Shown in pieces: positions 11,032 through 21,355 of a stretch of DNA of 64,000 nucleotides. Location of the stretch: positions 1-64,000 of the forward strand of contig VIIQ02000279.1 in assembly GCA_007449985.2 (NCBI GenBank), given 5' to 3'. Each line of letters opens with the position of its first letter. The first letter of the stretch is position 1. The stretch comes from Desmodesmus armatus (Eukaryota > Chlorophyta > Chlorophyceae > Sphaeropleales > Scenedesmaceae). Made by a program: the position numbers and the translations under genes. The notes below the pieces were generated by a model. That model saw only the letters and a list, made by a program, of their open reading frames with translations. It was not told where the DNA came from and made no database searches.

Positions 11032-11906
11032 GGGGCAGCACAACTCCTGTAACAGCTGGGTTTCACTGCACAGGGGGCCTTCTACATCAGTTTGGGTGTG
11101 GGTCTCGCTTCCCTGGTGGTGCAGCAGCAGTGGCGATGTGCCGTCTCATCGCCTGGGCGGCGGCCAGTATCGCGGCCAGTACGGCGGCCAGTACGGTGCC
11201 TTTGATCTTGCTGTCAGGATGCATCTGTCAGGATCAGGGGCTGTTGGCTTTCTGCAGGCTTTCAGCAGCAGTTGTGATGTGTGCAAGTACGCTGGTTGTG
11301 TGGTGGTTCTGGGTGTGTGAGTCTGCCGGCTCGGCACTGGCTTCGAGCTGTGTTGGCTAAGCCTATGTGGACTCCATCTGTGAAGTTGCGCTTGGATGAG
11401 ACACCCTTTGAAGGTGCACAAAATGCAGGCATCGTGGCTGTGACATTCGTCAAGGAGTGTCAGTACACATGGTGTGCAACCTCTCCCACACGTCGGCTAC
11501 ATGCCTCAATAGGCTTTGGTCGAATTGAAGTGAAAACCCCTCCACGTGTTGCGGCTGGACATTGCTTAGCAAACCATGGTGCCAGGTATTTCACTGTTCA
11601 CACAATTGTCACTCCCACATAGCAGCAGCAGCAGTACATGACCGCCAACGAACAAAACAATTTGAACCAACATTGATTGCATTCCCCCTGATGGTACACA
11701 CACAAAAGCGCTCCACTGCAATACAGGTGCATGCGCACCGCTGCGCATGCGTGCAGCAGCAGCAGCCCACAGTGTCAACGTATCCCATCATCCTCAGCTG
11801 CTGCTGCTGCTGGGTGCTGCCTTTCCCGCCTCCACTGCAATACAGGTGCATGCGCACCCATTTGCATGCATGCAGCAGCAGCCCACAGAGCTCTATCCTA
11901 TCAACC
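11032..11906. other. Convergent intergenic region with repeated 3' sequence
   Basis: PRL1 (+) and the rhodanese gene (-) converge here. TGTAA stands at 11048-11052, only 17 bases after the PRL1 stop. Between about 11700 and 11960 the segment CCTCCACTGCAATACAGGTG with an adjoining CAGCTGCTGCTGGGTGCTG block occurs as tandem copies, the last of which overlaps the end of the rhodanese coding region. No other gene is visible. Confidence 0.6.
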
Positions 11907-13174
11907 TCAGCTGCTGCTGGGTGCTGTCTTTCCCGCCTCCACCTCAGTACTGTCTCCGCTGTAGAGCTCGCTGAACTTGTTGAACCCTCCCTCCATGACC
12001 ACAACCTGCTTGGCCAGGCCCAGCTCCTGCAGGCGGCTGTGCAGCGCTGCTGCTGAGGCAGGACCTCGCTGCTGGCTCTTGGCACATTGGACCACCACCT
12101 GGCACATTGAACGGACAGCAAGCTGTGTTGACAGCAGGCAGTGCAGACTCTGCAATGAGCAGACTGAGCAGACAACAGCACAGCATGAGTGTTGGTGCCC
12201 ATGGGTGCCAAGCTAAGGGTTGATGTTACAGTTGGTGGGGCCCTCAGAATGTCGCTCACTGAGCCTGGCAGGCAGCACCTCGCTGCTGGCTGTCGGCACA
12301 GTGGACAAACACCTGACATGAACAAACAGCAAGCGGTGCGGACAGCAATCGGCAATATTGACATTGTGGCCCATTGCTGCAAGACTGCTGAATACACTGT
12401 CTGAATTTGTGGGCTGCGATGCTTGAAGGCCCTCTGCCATTGCGGAGGCTCCTTATAAGAGTACATTTACTACTGCAAACACCACAGCGCAGGTCCCCCC
12501 CCTTCCTACCGCCACCCACCCATGCCACCCACCCACCCCCAATCCACCCAACCCCCCCAAAGTCGCAGGGGGGGGGGGGGACCTCCCGTGAAGTCAGCCA
12601 CAACCTCGTTCCCCACCTGTGACTTTGCCTCCAGCTTCTGAATCAGCTCATCCAGCTGGGCCGTGTTGAATGCACTGCTGTCCAGGTTCAGCACACCCTT
12701 CACATGCCCACTGGCAAACTCCTGCAAAGGCAGTAAGGTGGGGAGGGGGGCTGCTTATGCTCAGGGCCGTTTATTGATCCACTCAATGTCGCTGTGAGGA
12801 TTGTGCTTCAGAGCTCATGCTGAGCCCCTGCATGCAGATTGGACAGCATTGCCACTGCTTCTGCATGCATTGCAGAATCCGCACCACCCTCACTACTCGA
12901 TGGCATTCATCACCACCGCCATGCAAACGCATAAATATCATTTTGGATCCATTACAGCAAAGTGAGGGGGCCAGAACGCCGTAAGCCGCTGCACGCTGAT
13001 TGGAACGGCTGCGGAACGGATCAGATGCTGTAGCAACTATCACGCGAATATCCACGACCGCAACCTCCTCTTTGTTGGACTGACAATCTCAGCAACATCA
13101 GATGCTTTTACCCTCGCTAGGTGAGGAGCAACCGGTGTTGTAGGTTGTTCATGGGGTGCTGCTGCTTGGGTCAT
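11907..13174 (-). CDS. ACR2/CDC25-like single-domain rhodanese (arsenate reductase or dual-specificity phosphatase family)
   Basis: Three minus-strand exons, 13174-13044, 12721-12617 and 12098-11907, encode about 142 aa. They read MTQAAAPHEQ...EEVAVVDIR, then EFASGHVKGVLNLDSS, then VVVQCAKSQQRGPASAAALH and VVVMEGGFNKFSELYSG. The order VDIR, GH-(X)-GVLNL, CX5R loop and GFN matches plant ACR2/CDC25-like proteins, which reduce arsenate or act as small phosphatases. The Cys-X5-Arg loop is CAKSQQR, but the usual preceding His is Gln. A second copy of this exon start, at about 12263-12315, has HCADSQQR. One base must be added in exon 1 (AAA at about 13067) to join the two conserved halves. Either exon copy could be used; the listed copy is chosen because it continues to a full C-terminus. 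Confidence 0.75.
12255..12316 (-). repeat. Second copy of the rhodanese catalytic-loop exon
   Basis: On the minus strand an AG acceptor precedes GTGTTTGTCCACTGTGCCGAC, reading VFVHCADSQQRGAACQAQ and then a stop. It is homologous to the start of the exon ending at 12098 (VVVQCAKSQQRGPAS). This copy has the canonical His-Cys pair but lacks the rest of the domain. Confidence 0.75.
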
Positions 13175-15277
13175 GGTGCCTGAGGACTGGAGCGTAAAGA
13201 AGCGAGTGAAGCAGGCGCGACAAAACAATTGACTGATACAGTGGTTTGTTTACACCGTCCCCAAAGATGACAAATGCCTCCCAGTTGATGTGGTGTGGTG
13301 ACAGGCCCTAGGGTTCACAAGTTAAACCACCGTCAAAAATGGATGCCTGCCAGATGACTGCTCACAATCTTACAAGCAGGGGGCCCTTCATAACCCTGAT
13401 TACTAGGACCTAACCTTCTATACCATGAAGTCAACATGTAGCAACTCAATCTCCCCCCCTACAAGGGTGCTTTCAGACCCAGCTGCCTGAAATGCTGTTC
13501 AGGCCTTACTCTGTGGAGACGGTGATCTATGAATGCCGTTCTTTTGCCTTGACCTGCTCGACTGCATTCACGCGCCTATGCACTCACACTCTCTAGAAGA
13601 CCTTCAACCCGCACGCCAGACCGGCTAGACCCACTGAGAACGGGGGGCAGTCTCAATCACATGCACCACCTTGAGTTACCTACACCCGATGGTGGACACA
13701 TCACAGTACCTTCAGCCACCACAGTACCTTCAGCCACCTTCCGACAAAGCTACCTCTTTAATTTACACATGTGTAACACCAGAACCACCGCATCAAGAAG
13801 AGTCGTCAACGTTCCAACTTAAAACCACAACCCAGCCTCAGCCCCCCTAAATTCACAAGGAGCCACCCAATCTGCCACCTGCCATTCCCTGCAAACACAA
13901 TGAATCATTTACGGTGAATGTACACACAACCCTGCACACGTGCACAAAAGTGCAACAGTGCGCTCAAGGAGTGTAGCAGCAAACATGGCAATGCTGGCTG
14001 ATGCAGGGCCATTAACTGATGCTCCCAACCCCCGCCTTGATCCGTCATTGACAGTTGACCAACCTGACAGTTGATCAAAGTCACGATGTCCAATTGCCAC
14101 CTGTCCTTCCTGTGCCGACCCAATTACACAGCTTGTGTTGCTGCATTGGGCTGCAGCTAAGCCACAAGGCAGCATCGCACACTTTACGACTGTTGTCCCA
14201 ACAGTTGCACATCACACATGGTTTGGGAGAGCAGATTATGCACATAATGCACATAGTACGATCAAGCAACACCAACACACCTGCAAGCCCAGGCCAGAAA
14301 GGCCACATACACAGCGCTGGCAACACCGCACTGTGCACAATTGATTGGGTTGCCTGCCAAGTTGACATTTTCAAATCACAGAGATGATGCATTGCAACAT
14401 CAAACAAACAAAAAATGATGCAGGCATGCATTCACTCCAGGTACAATGTGCATTGCACATGGCATCAAACTGCAGCATTGCCTCCTGGACCCCACAGCCA
14501 CAGACACAAGTAAGCACCACAGCTGCAGCCACAGCCTCTGACCACCCCTGCTGTCGTCGAGCAGCAGGAGCTGCTGCTGTTCAATGCTGCCCCACGCTGC
14601 CAACAGGCACGTCAGGCCACACCCTCCCATCTGAGGGTGAAGACCAGGAGCGGCTCAGGAAAACAACCAACTTGTCATGCTAAGTCAGCAAATTCTCTCC
14701 GCCATAAAGCAGCAGCACCAGCCTTGACATGTCAACAAGCTCTCTTGCTCTTTGATGCAACAGACCCACAATTTTGCAGGCCATATGCCAGGGCTGATGT
14801 CCCCTGCGCTGCATCGCTGGTGTCATTGCTGGTGTGGCCACTGCACACCTCACAGTGCTGCCACTGCACACAGTGCTGCCACTGCACACAGTGCTGCCAC
14901 CGCACAATACAACACAGCTGGCATGGGTCACCTCACACAGCGAAATACATCAGCACTGCCAATGCCACAGGCAAAGCAAACTGCAGCACCTGTGCAACAA
15001 AAGGCAGCAGCAGCAACAGCAGCAGCAGCAGCAGTTACGATCCCACATCTTTGGTAGCAGCAGCATAGGAGCTTCTGTACATATGTCACCACATGGCTGT
15101 ATTGCAAGACCAGCCCCCTGTTAACCCTGCATTGCACTTTGCTGCGAACTGTGCAACACTTGTAGCAGCCCTGCAGCTGGGGTTGATCCACCACGAACAA
15201 CCCCAAGACTTCTGCCAGCTGGCTGCCAGCATGGGGCTTCACGCCCCTATGAGGCCTGCTGAGCACATCTGCAGGGC
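13175..15277. other. Intergenic region without recognisable genes
   Basis: About 2.1 kb between two minus-strand genes. Open frames are short and without domains. The stretch 13230-13900 is somewhat richer in A+T than its surroundings and holds direct repeats such as CACAGTACCTTCAGCCACC at about 13703-13741. The region from about 14928 to 15277 could include an extra 3' exon of the next gene (see 15278-16452). Confidence 0.5.
14851..14904 (+). repeat. 18-bp tandem repeat, three units
   Basis: CACAGTGCTGCCACTGCA occurs three times in direct succession (14851, 14869, 14887), the last with one change. Confidence 0.9.
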
Positions 15278-16452
15278 TCAGCAACAACCACACACAAAAC
15301 CCTGAACCCCACCCACCTTGCTGGGTCCAGCGAAGCCTGCACTGTTCTCTCCTCCAGGTTGGTGGCACACAGCTGCCAGATCCTCCTGGCCATATCGGGG
15401 CCGCCTCACACCAAAGCACTCAAAGGAGGTGTCGGCAGTGTTGTTGAAGTTGGGGGTCCTGCAGAAAGGGGGACAAGAGTGAGAGAGGGACATACATGGG
15501 ACTATGTCGTGGGATGCTTTCACTCGTGACACCACCTGTTACCTGTCAGCACATTAGTTGCTGTATCACTGCCGCAGGGGTGCTGCGAGCGTGGGTCCAT
15601 GCATGGCATCAGTGGGTGTCTCTTGGGGCAGACCACGCATGAACGAGGATCCAGAGGCGATTACCCTCTGAGCCCCCCCCCCCCCCCCACACACACACAC
15701 ACCCCGCAGGGCCCTACCTGTAGCACTCGCTGTAGCGGGTGTCAGGACAGGCACTCAGCACCAGGGTGTTGTTGGACTCAGCTGCTGCCTGGGGACACCT
15801 AAACACACAACAGGAGGCAATTTCTGACTGTCAGTTGGTCATCAAGCTAAGTGTCTTTCAACTGGAGGTGCGTGTTTCACACTGGATGAACCTTTCAGAC
15901 TGGACAAACCGTTACACTACATGGACTATCAATAAGGCGATAGGGCAAGGTTGACAAGACTTCTTATAACATGAGTCGTCTCATATATGCATACCTGTTG
16001 CGCAGGGCGTCCTCACAAGCTGCCTTGTAGCACTGCACTGTGATGCCGTTGCAGTAAGCATTGGGATCGCGGTTCAGGGTGGAGATGGCCCCAGCTGCCA
16101 ACAGGCCTGAACCCAAGGCCAAAGGCAGAATGAAAGGAGTTGACCTAAAACCTGACCGGCCATAACGGGAGAAGCCACCGGGGAGGGTAGTACTTCCGAA
16201 ACCCCTGCTGCCTGCTGCAGGTACCCCAGTAACAGTTGTGGGCCTGCCTACTGCTGGTGTTGCTGGTCTGTACGAGGATGGTCTGCTGTAGCTGGAGGGG
16301 CGGGAGAAGCCTCCGAAACCGCCACCACGGCCAACTGCAGTCAGCTGGCGGTGTTTATGCGACAGTGCCTCGCCAGCTGCTGCTGCTCCTGTGCTGTGGA
16401 GCGCTGAGAGCAGCACTAGCAGCGGTGCTAACCAACGTAAGACTGACATCAT
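15278..16452 (-). CDS. Secreted or membrane Cys-containing protein, family not recognised
   Basis: Exons on the minus strand are 16452-15995, 15798-15718 and 15458-15317, and their phases fit. The chosen ATG gives an N-terminal signal peptide, MMSVLRWLAPLLVLLSAL, with Ala-rich cleavage region. A longer start 72 bases upstream would bury this signal. A Ser/Gly/Arg/Pro-rich stretch with SYSRPSSYRP-type repeats follows, then a hydrophobic segment, FILPLALGSGLLAAGAIST, and a Cys-containing domain (YCNGITVQCYKAACEDAL, SACPDTRYSECYRTP, TSFECFG, AVCHQPG). Without a further splice the last exon ends at 15278-15280 with VCGCC-stop. A donor at 15316 (GTGGGT) may instead lead to a Cys-rich exon below 15170. 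The general plan, a signal peptide, a linker and one membrane helix, is visible. I do not recognise the family. Confidence 0.6.
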
Positions 16453-17148
16453 TGATGCTGGTGACTGCAGAGCCAAACTGCTGGGACGCCAGTTGCCAGA
16501 GAGCACTGCTGACAAAGCAAGCACAGCAGAAGTGCCTAGGAAGCTGCTGACAAAACTAGGAAGCTGCTGACAAAACTATAGGTGTGTGAACAGGCTGCAG
16601 CAGCGCCTGGGTGTCAACGATCGTTACAAGGTTCAATGATCCACGAAAGTCTGTGAATGCGACTGATAGATGCGCTGTAGCAGCAGCACACTGACGATCG
16701 TCACTCTCGCGTAGAATGTGCAAAGTTGAAGACAGCACGACAGCCTCGCAAGCGTAAATTGCAACACAATGACCTGTGGTTCACAGGTGCTTGATGTCAA
16801 GCATGCATTTCCTGCGATGTACGTAAGCATGAGTCATTATGTTTGACCGGGTGAGCACCTGGTTCTGCACCACACATTCACCCTCTTTGCTCAACCAAAC
16901 ATCTTTCAAAGCATCTGCTTGGATTCACCAAGTTAAATGATGTGTATACATACCACCCTAGCCTCCGCCGACACCCCCTTTCACGATGCAAGCCATTGTT
17001 TGTTGCAACAGTGAAGCAGCCTCAATTGATGTACACAAAAACCACCACACCAGGAAGAGCCTGCCAAATTAGGGCGCGCAACCAAAGTGCAGCCTGAACA
17101 CCCCTGATCCCTACTACCCTGTCAAACAAGTCTGGCGTGATCTGAGCT
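16453..17148. other. Intergenic region between two minus-strand genes
   Basis: Nothing coding is recognised. A short direct repeat, TAGGAAGCTGCTGACAAAACTA, occurs at about 16537-16577 just upstream of the secreted-protein gene. Confidence 0.5.
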
Positions 17149-20100
17149 CTACTGGTTGCCGTGCTGCCTGTACACCTCCAGCCTCACAGACTCCAGCTGG
17201 CCATCACCCGCCCTGTAGGTCAGCAGCCAGCGGGCAACACCCTCCAGAGCAGACAGCAGACTGGGGCCCCTGCAGTGCACACACCAGCAGCAAGGGGTCA
17301 GCACAAAAAGAGCTTAGGTGACTCAACTTGTACAGTGGACCAGTAGAGCCATAGTTCAACTGTGACACTCTGAGAGTACTTGAAGGCCGCACCCAACCTT
17401 TGTTGTGCACAACAGCATGCACTGTTGCCTCTGCCCACCATGCTGACCTGGCCAGTCACCACCAGGCGCAGCCGCACGGCGTGCGGCAAGCTGCTGCTGT
17501 TGGTTGACGCAGTACTTGCGTGGACAGCCCTGTGAAGGTATCTGTCTGCTACATTACAGTACAGTACAGTAAAGTAGCTGGGGGACAGAGTCCCAACCTC
17601 GGCACTAGCCAGCAATCCAAGAGCTCACGAGGGTGCCCACAGGGCCTTCACCTTGTCTTGTCATCTTGTTGATACCCCCCCCCCCCAGTTGACCCCAATG
17701 GCCCCTGACGCCCACCTGTAAATAATTGCTCCTGCCTCAATCACCACCGGCCTCCCAGCCGCCAGCTCCGCCTGCAGTGCCACAGGGCAGCGGCTGTAGC
17801 CCCCACTCGCGTACCACACCTCAGCCACACCACCAGCAGCGCCAGGGCCCGAGTGCCAGCTGCAGTCTCCTAGGTCTGTGCGCATCAGCTTGCCGCCGTC
17901 GTAGGTCCACTCCACTGCTGAGCCGTTGCAGCGCAGCCAGTGATGGCCCTCACCGGACATGAAGGCAGCGATGCTGGGGGGAAGGGGCCTGCAGGGGGAC
18001 ACACATACAGTACACCAGCAATTTTGGTACTACAGTGTTACCAACATGCGGCATGGGTCAAGGGCGGAGATGGGGCTCTTGTGCAGTACTGCCAGCGGGG
18101 ACACTGTCACGGCGCTATAGAACCGCGCCGCACACTTTGCATTGTGATACTATCACGCCGGGTGACCCGGCAGGCTGCCGATCGAATGGCCTGAAGGGTT
18201 CAGTGGTGCTGAGCACTGGAGATCTCGGCACCAATGGCTGCAGCAGCAGGCCCCACTGCCAGGATGTCGGACAAAATCCAGAGCTTTTGGCTCGTGTCTA
18301 GGGAAAAAGAGCCACCCCGGGCGGGTGAGTGGGGGGGTGGGGTGGGGGGCAGGCCGCTAGCTGGCTCAATAGGCAGTACCGTGCCTCTTACCCTGGTGTT
18401 GTTGGTGGGCGTGTGTGTGGTCCTGGCTGCATCAGGCCCTCTGACCCACCCTGCCCTTCTGCTCCTTCTTCAGCTCCCTTCACCAGGCCCAGGCTGGTGT
18501 GGTGGATGTGCTGCAGGGAGCCACCACTGGCACCCCCACCAGTGCTGCTGTTGATGGAGGCATCAAATTGAAGGTTCCAGCCCCACCTGCGGCCGACACC
18601 TGGCTCAAGGGAGGGGTGCTGCAGCAATAGCAAGAAGACATGGAGGTGAGCAGCCATTCTCTATGCAGGCAGGGCCCTTGCTTCTTGCATTGACAGCCTG
18701 GTGACCAGCACAGGCCTAGGGCCTACAAAGCACCATGACTGCCAGTCATCACTGAGTGTGTACATCATGTACATGATGCAGCAAAAACCCTACTCGTTGT
18801 TCATGTGTTGCAACTTGCATTGGAAGTGCAATTGCCAATTGATCGGATCAAAATGAACAAGTGCAGTGGCCCCTTCTTCCTCAGCAACATAAGCCCACTG
18901 TCTTAGTAAGACCGCTTCCGCACCTTGATGTACAGGTTGGCAATGAAGGGTGCCGCCTCCCTCAGTGCTGTTGCTGGTGCTGCTGTGCCCTTGGTGTGCA
19001 GCAGGCTGAGGGGCAGGGAGGTGGGGGCCATGGCGAAGCCCAGTGCATCTGCGGCCCACAGGCGCTGGCCCACATCACCACCAGGCTGGGTCTGGTCTGG
19101 AAGGAAGGGCTGCAGGGGCGAAAGGAGTGTAGGAAAGTGGACAGCTTCCAATCATCGAGTGTCTTCAGTGAGACAGCTGCAAGTGCTGTTTCTTACCGCT
19201 GCCTGCGAGGATTGGGTGAGGCAACTTCACATACAGCTTTGGAGTGACTGATCAGTTCATCATTGAATACATTCATGAATGCTGGGTGCATTGGCCGTAT
19301 GATGTAACAATGCTGCAGGTGGCTCTCATACTATGTAGTACAGCAGTGCGCAGCCTGCAGGTACTATTGCAGACGACGTAGACAGAGGGGTATCGCAATG
19401 CACACGTGCCGTAGATTCGAGAGCCTGTCAAGGCAGCTTGCAACAAAATGTGCACCGCCAGTTAACGCGGAAGTGACCGACCCGGTGAAACAACGACTGT
19501 TGAGACAACAAGCCGAGGTGCCAACGCCAACTCACCCTGAAAAAGTGATCAACTTTGCTGAAGCTGTTCTGCGCCCTCATCACGTTGCTGCCACCCACTG
19601 AGCCGCTGCGGTGTGACGGCATCATGCGGGGAACCTCCACACCCTCAGAGGCTGAGTCAGAGGGCATTGCAGCGTCATAATAGCCAGGGATACTGCCGCC
19701 GCCGCTGCTGCTGCTGGTGGTGGGGATGTTGGCTGCGCCAAGTGCTGCCTCTGTTGCTGCCTGTGCTGCTGCTTGTGCGAGGCTGACAGGGGGGCTGTCA
19801 GGTGCCTCCATGACTGACACTGACAGGCTGGAGGGGCTGCTGGGCTGGAACAGGTACACGGACTGACCTGGGGGCCAAATGTGTGTGGGGGGGGGGGGGG
19901 AGAAATGTCAAAGTCTGCAGGCTGTTGTGGTTCAACCCACCACCCTTTCTGGCAGCAACCTGGTGGGCGACTGCCAATTGTTTTACCATTGGACATGTGA
20001 TGCTACTGTCAGTTTTCCAAGCAACAATCCCCCTTAGGGCCTGCGCATTGGTGGCACCAAACACTGGGGTGACGCCACCCTCCGCATTGGTGACCCTACT

Positions 20101-20968
20101 TGAGTGAAGCAAGGTAAGCAAGTATACAACATGGGCAGAGAATGAGTGAGGTGTACCTAGCAAACAGCTGTGCACTGGCCTACTAGATGATTTCAAAGTT
20201 TGTTTGTGCAGGAGGTTTGTGCAGAAGGTTTGTGCAAGTTGTCACAATTTGCAGCCTGAGGACAGCGCATGTGCATTGCAGCAGTCGAGCTGCCTGACGT
20301 CCGGCAGTCGACTGGCAGCATCGTGATGTCAGCCTGCTGCAATGCACAGCCTGTTCAAGAGCGCTACTGGGTTCCGGGAACTGCAACTTGCCTGCTTGCA
20401 GGTCTGTTCAGCAACAGAGTTTAGCATGCATAGAGTCTGAGGCTCTATGTGACATAGTACACAATCTGTGCCGTTAATGCTGACTCAGTTGTGCCCACCA
20501 CCATAGTATTTGAATATGGCGCCACATGTAAGCCTTCCGCTGCTGAGCATGCAGCATGCATGTGGCTGCTAATATAAACTCCTAGAACTACCACTACTTT
20601 GACATTGCATTCACGGGAATGCACCACCTCACCCCAAACATACCTGAGGTCAGCAGCTGCCAGACAGAGCCTGTGTCATCAGGCTTGACAATTCCTCCCC
20701 TGAATCCCTCAGCAGGAGGAGCCCAGCGCTCCCAGCGCCCTGCCCAGGCCCCCTCAGGCATGTTGGCAACAGCAGCGGCGTAGGTGTCTTCGGCTGATAC
20801 CTCGCGTGTTGGTGGTGCTGAACTGACGTCATCGAGGGATACGTGTGAGGCATCATCGTTCTGGTAGCGTGTGCATACCCTAGAGCAGCGGGTTAAGGGA
20901 CCTGCTGCATGTGTCTGCCTTGCTGCTGCATGAGGGCCAGGCCTGCTTTGGACACATCGCAACTGCAT
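17149..20968 (-). CDS. Multi-exon gene with likely plastid transit peptide, possibly DUF3598/lipocalin-like
   Basis: The proposed start at 20968 gives MQLRCVQSRPGPHAAARQTH, basic and without acidic residues, as in a transit peptide. Minus-strand exons placed: 20968-20644, 19867-19536, 19109-18924, 18618-18450, about 17993-17716, probably one near 17510-17445, and 17269-17149 (ending EVYRQHGNQ, stop). Recognisable text includes GAWAGRWERWAPPAEGFRGG, PFLPDQTQPGGDVGQRLW, AVEWTYDGGKLMRTDLGDCS, GRPVVIEAGAIIYR and LEGVARWLLTYRAGDG. The order of a G.W.G.W opening, WTYDGGKL.RTDLG and VIEAG is reminiscent of DUF3598, a lipocalin-like family of cyanobacteria and plastids, but this is a weak impression. 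The first four exons join in phase. Joining 18450 to the next exon needs one added base, and the last two joins are uncertain. It starts 388 bp from a divergent gene. Confidence 0.5.
17556..17660 (-). repeat. Dispersed repeat with (GTACT)n tail, copy 1
   Basis: Read on the minus strand, this stretch resembles 23610-23710: GGGCACCCTCGTGAGC, then GTGCCGAGGTTGGGACTCTGTC, then TACTGTACTGTACTG. It lies inside an intron of the 17149-20968 gene in the sense orientation. Confidence 0.7.
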
Positions 20969-21355
20969 TGCGACTTGAGGCACGTCCTGAAAAGTTTAGG
21001 TTACAGTGAATGTTAAATGAAGAAACATTTCTGAGGCAGGTGCTACAAGGGCAGGGCATCCGTTGCGTTCCGAGGTTTGACCGCCCATGACGTCACTATG
21101 TCCGAGGCACACTCGGAGCAAGAAAGCAAGCTGCGAAACGACCAGTCCCTTCAAGTAAACGTCAGAAGCAAGCTCCACCGTTTATTTCATTGAACAGTCA
21201 GCGCATATTGCAGACTCGGCACAGTCGGCATGCAGAGTTTGAGGATGCAGGTATGTTGCTGTTGAGACAAAGTTTGTTCTTTCACAGCAACACATCCTAC
21301 ATCGTAATCGAGTACTACACTTTTTTGACATGCATTGTGCTTGTGCTGCTCTTCC
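20969..21355. promoter_or_regulatory. Short divergent intergenic region
   Basis: Only 387 bp separate the start codons of the minus-strand gene (20968) and the plus-strand FAD monooxygenase (21356), so the two genes probably share promoter sequence. No TATA box or known element stands out. TGACGTCA at 21089-21096 is a perfect palindrome of the CRE/bZIP type. Confidence 0.5.

Noticed and set aside
21089..21096. TGACGTCA palindrome as proof of a bZIP-controlled divergent promoter
   Set aside because: One 8-base palindrome in 387 bp is suggestive only; kept as a note in the intergenic feature and not as a separate regulatory site.
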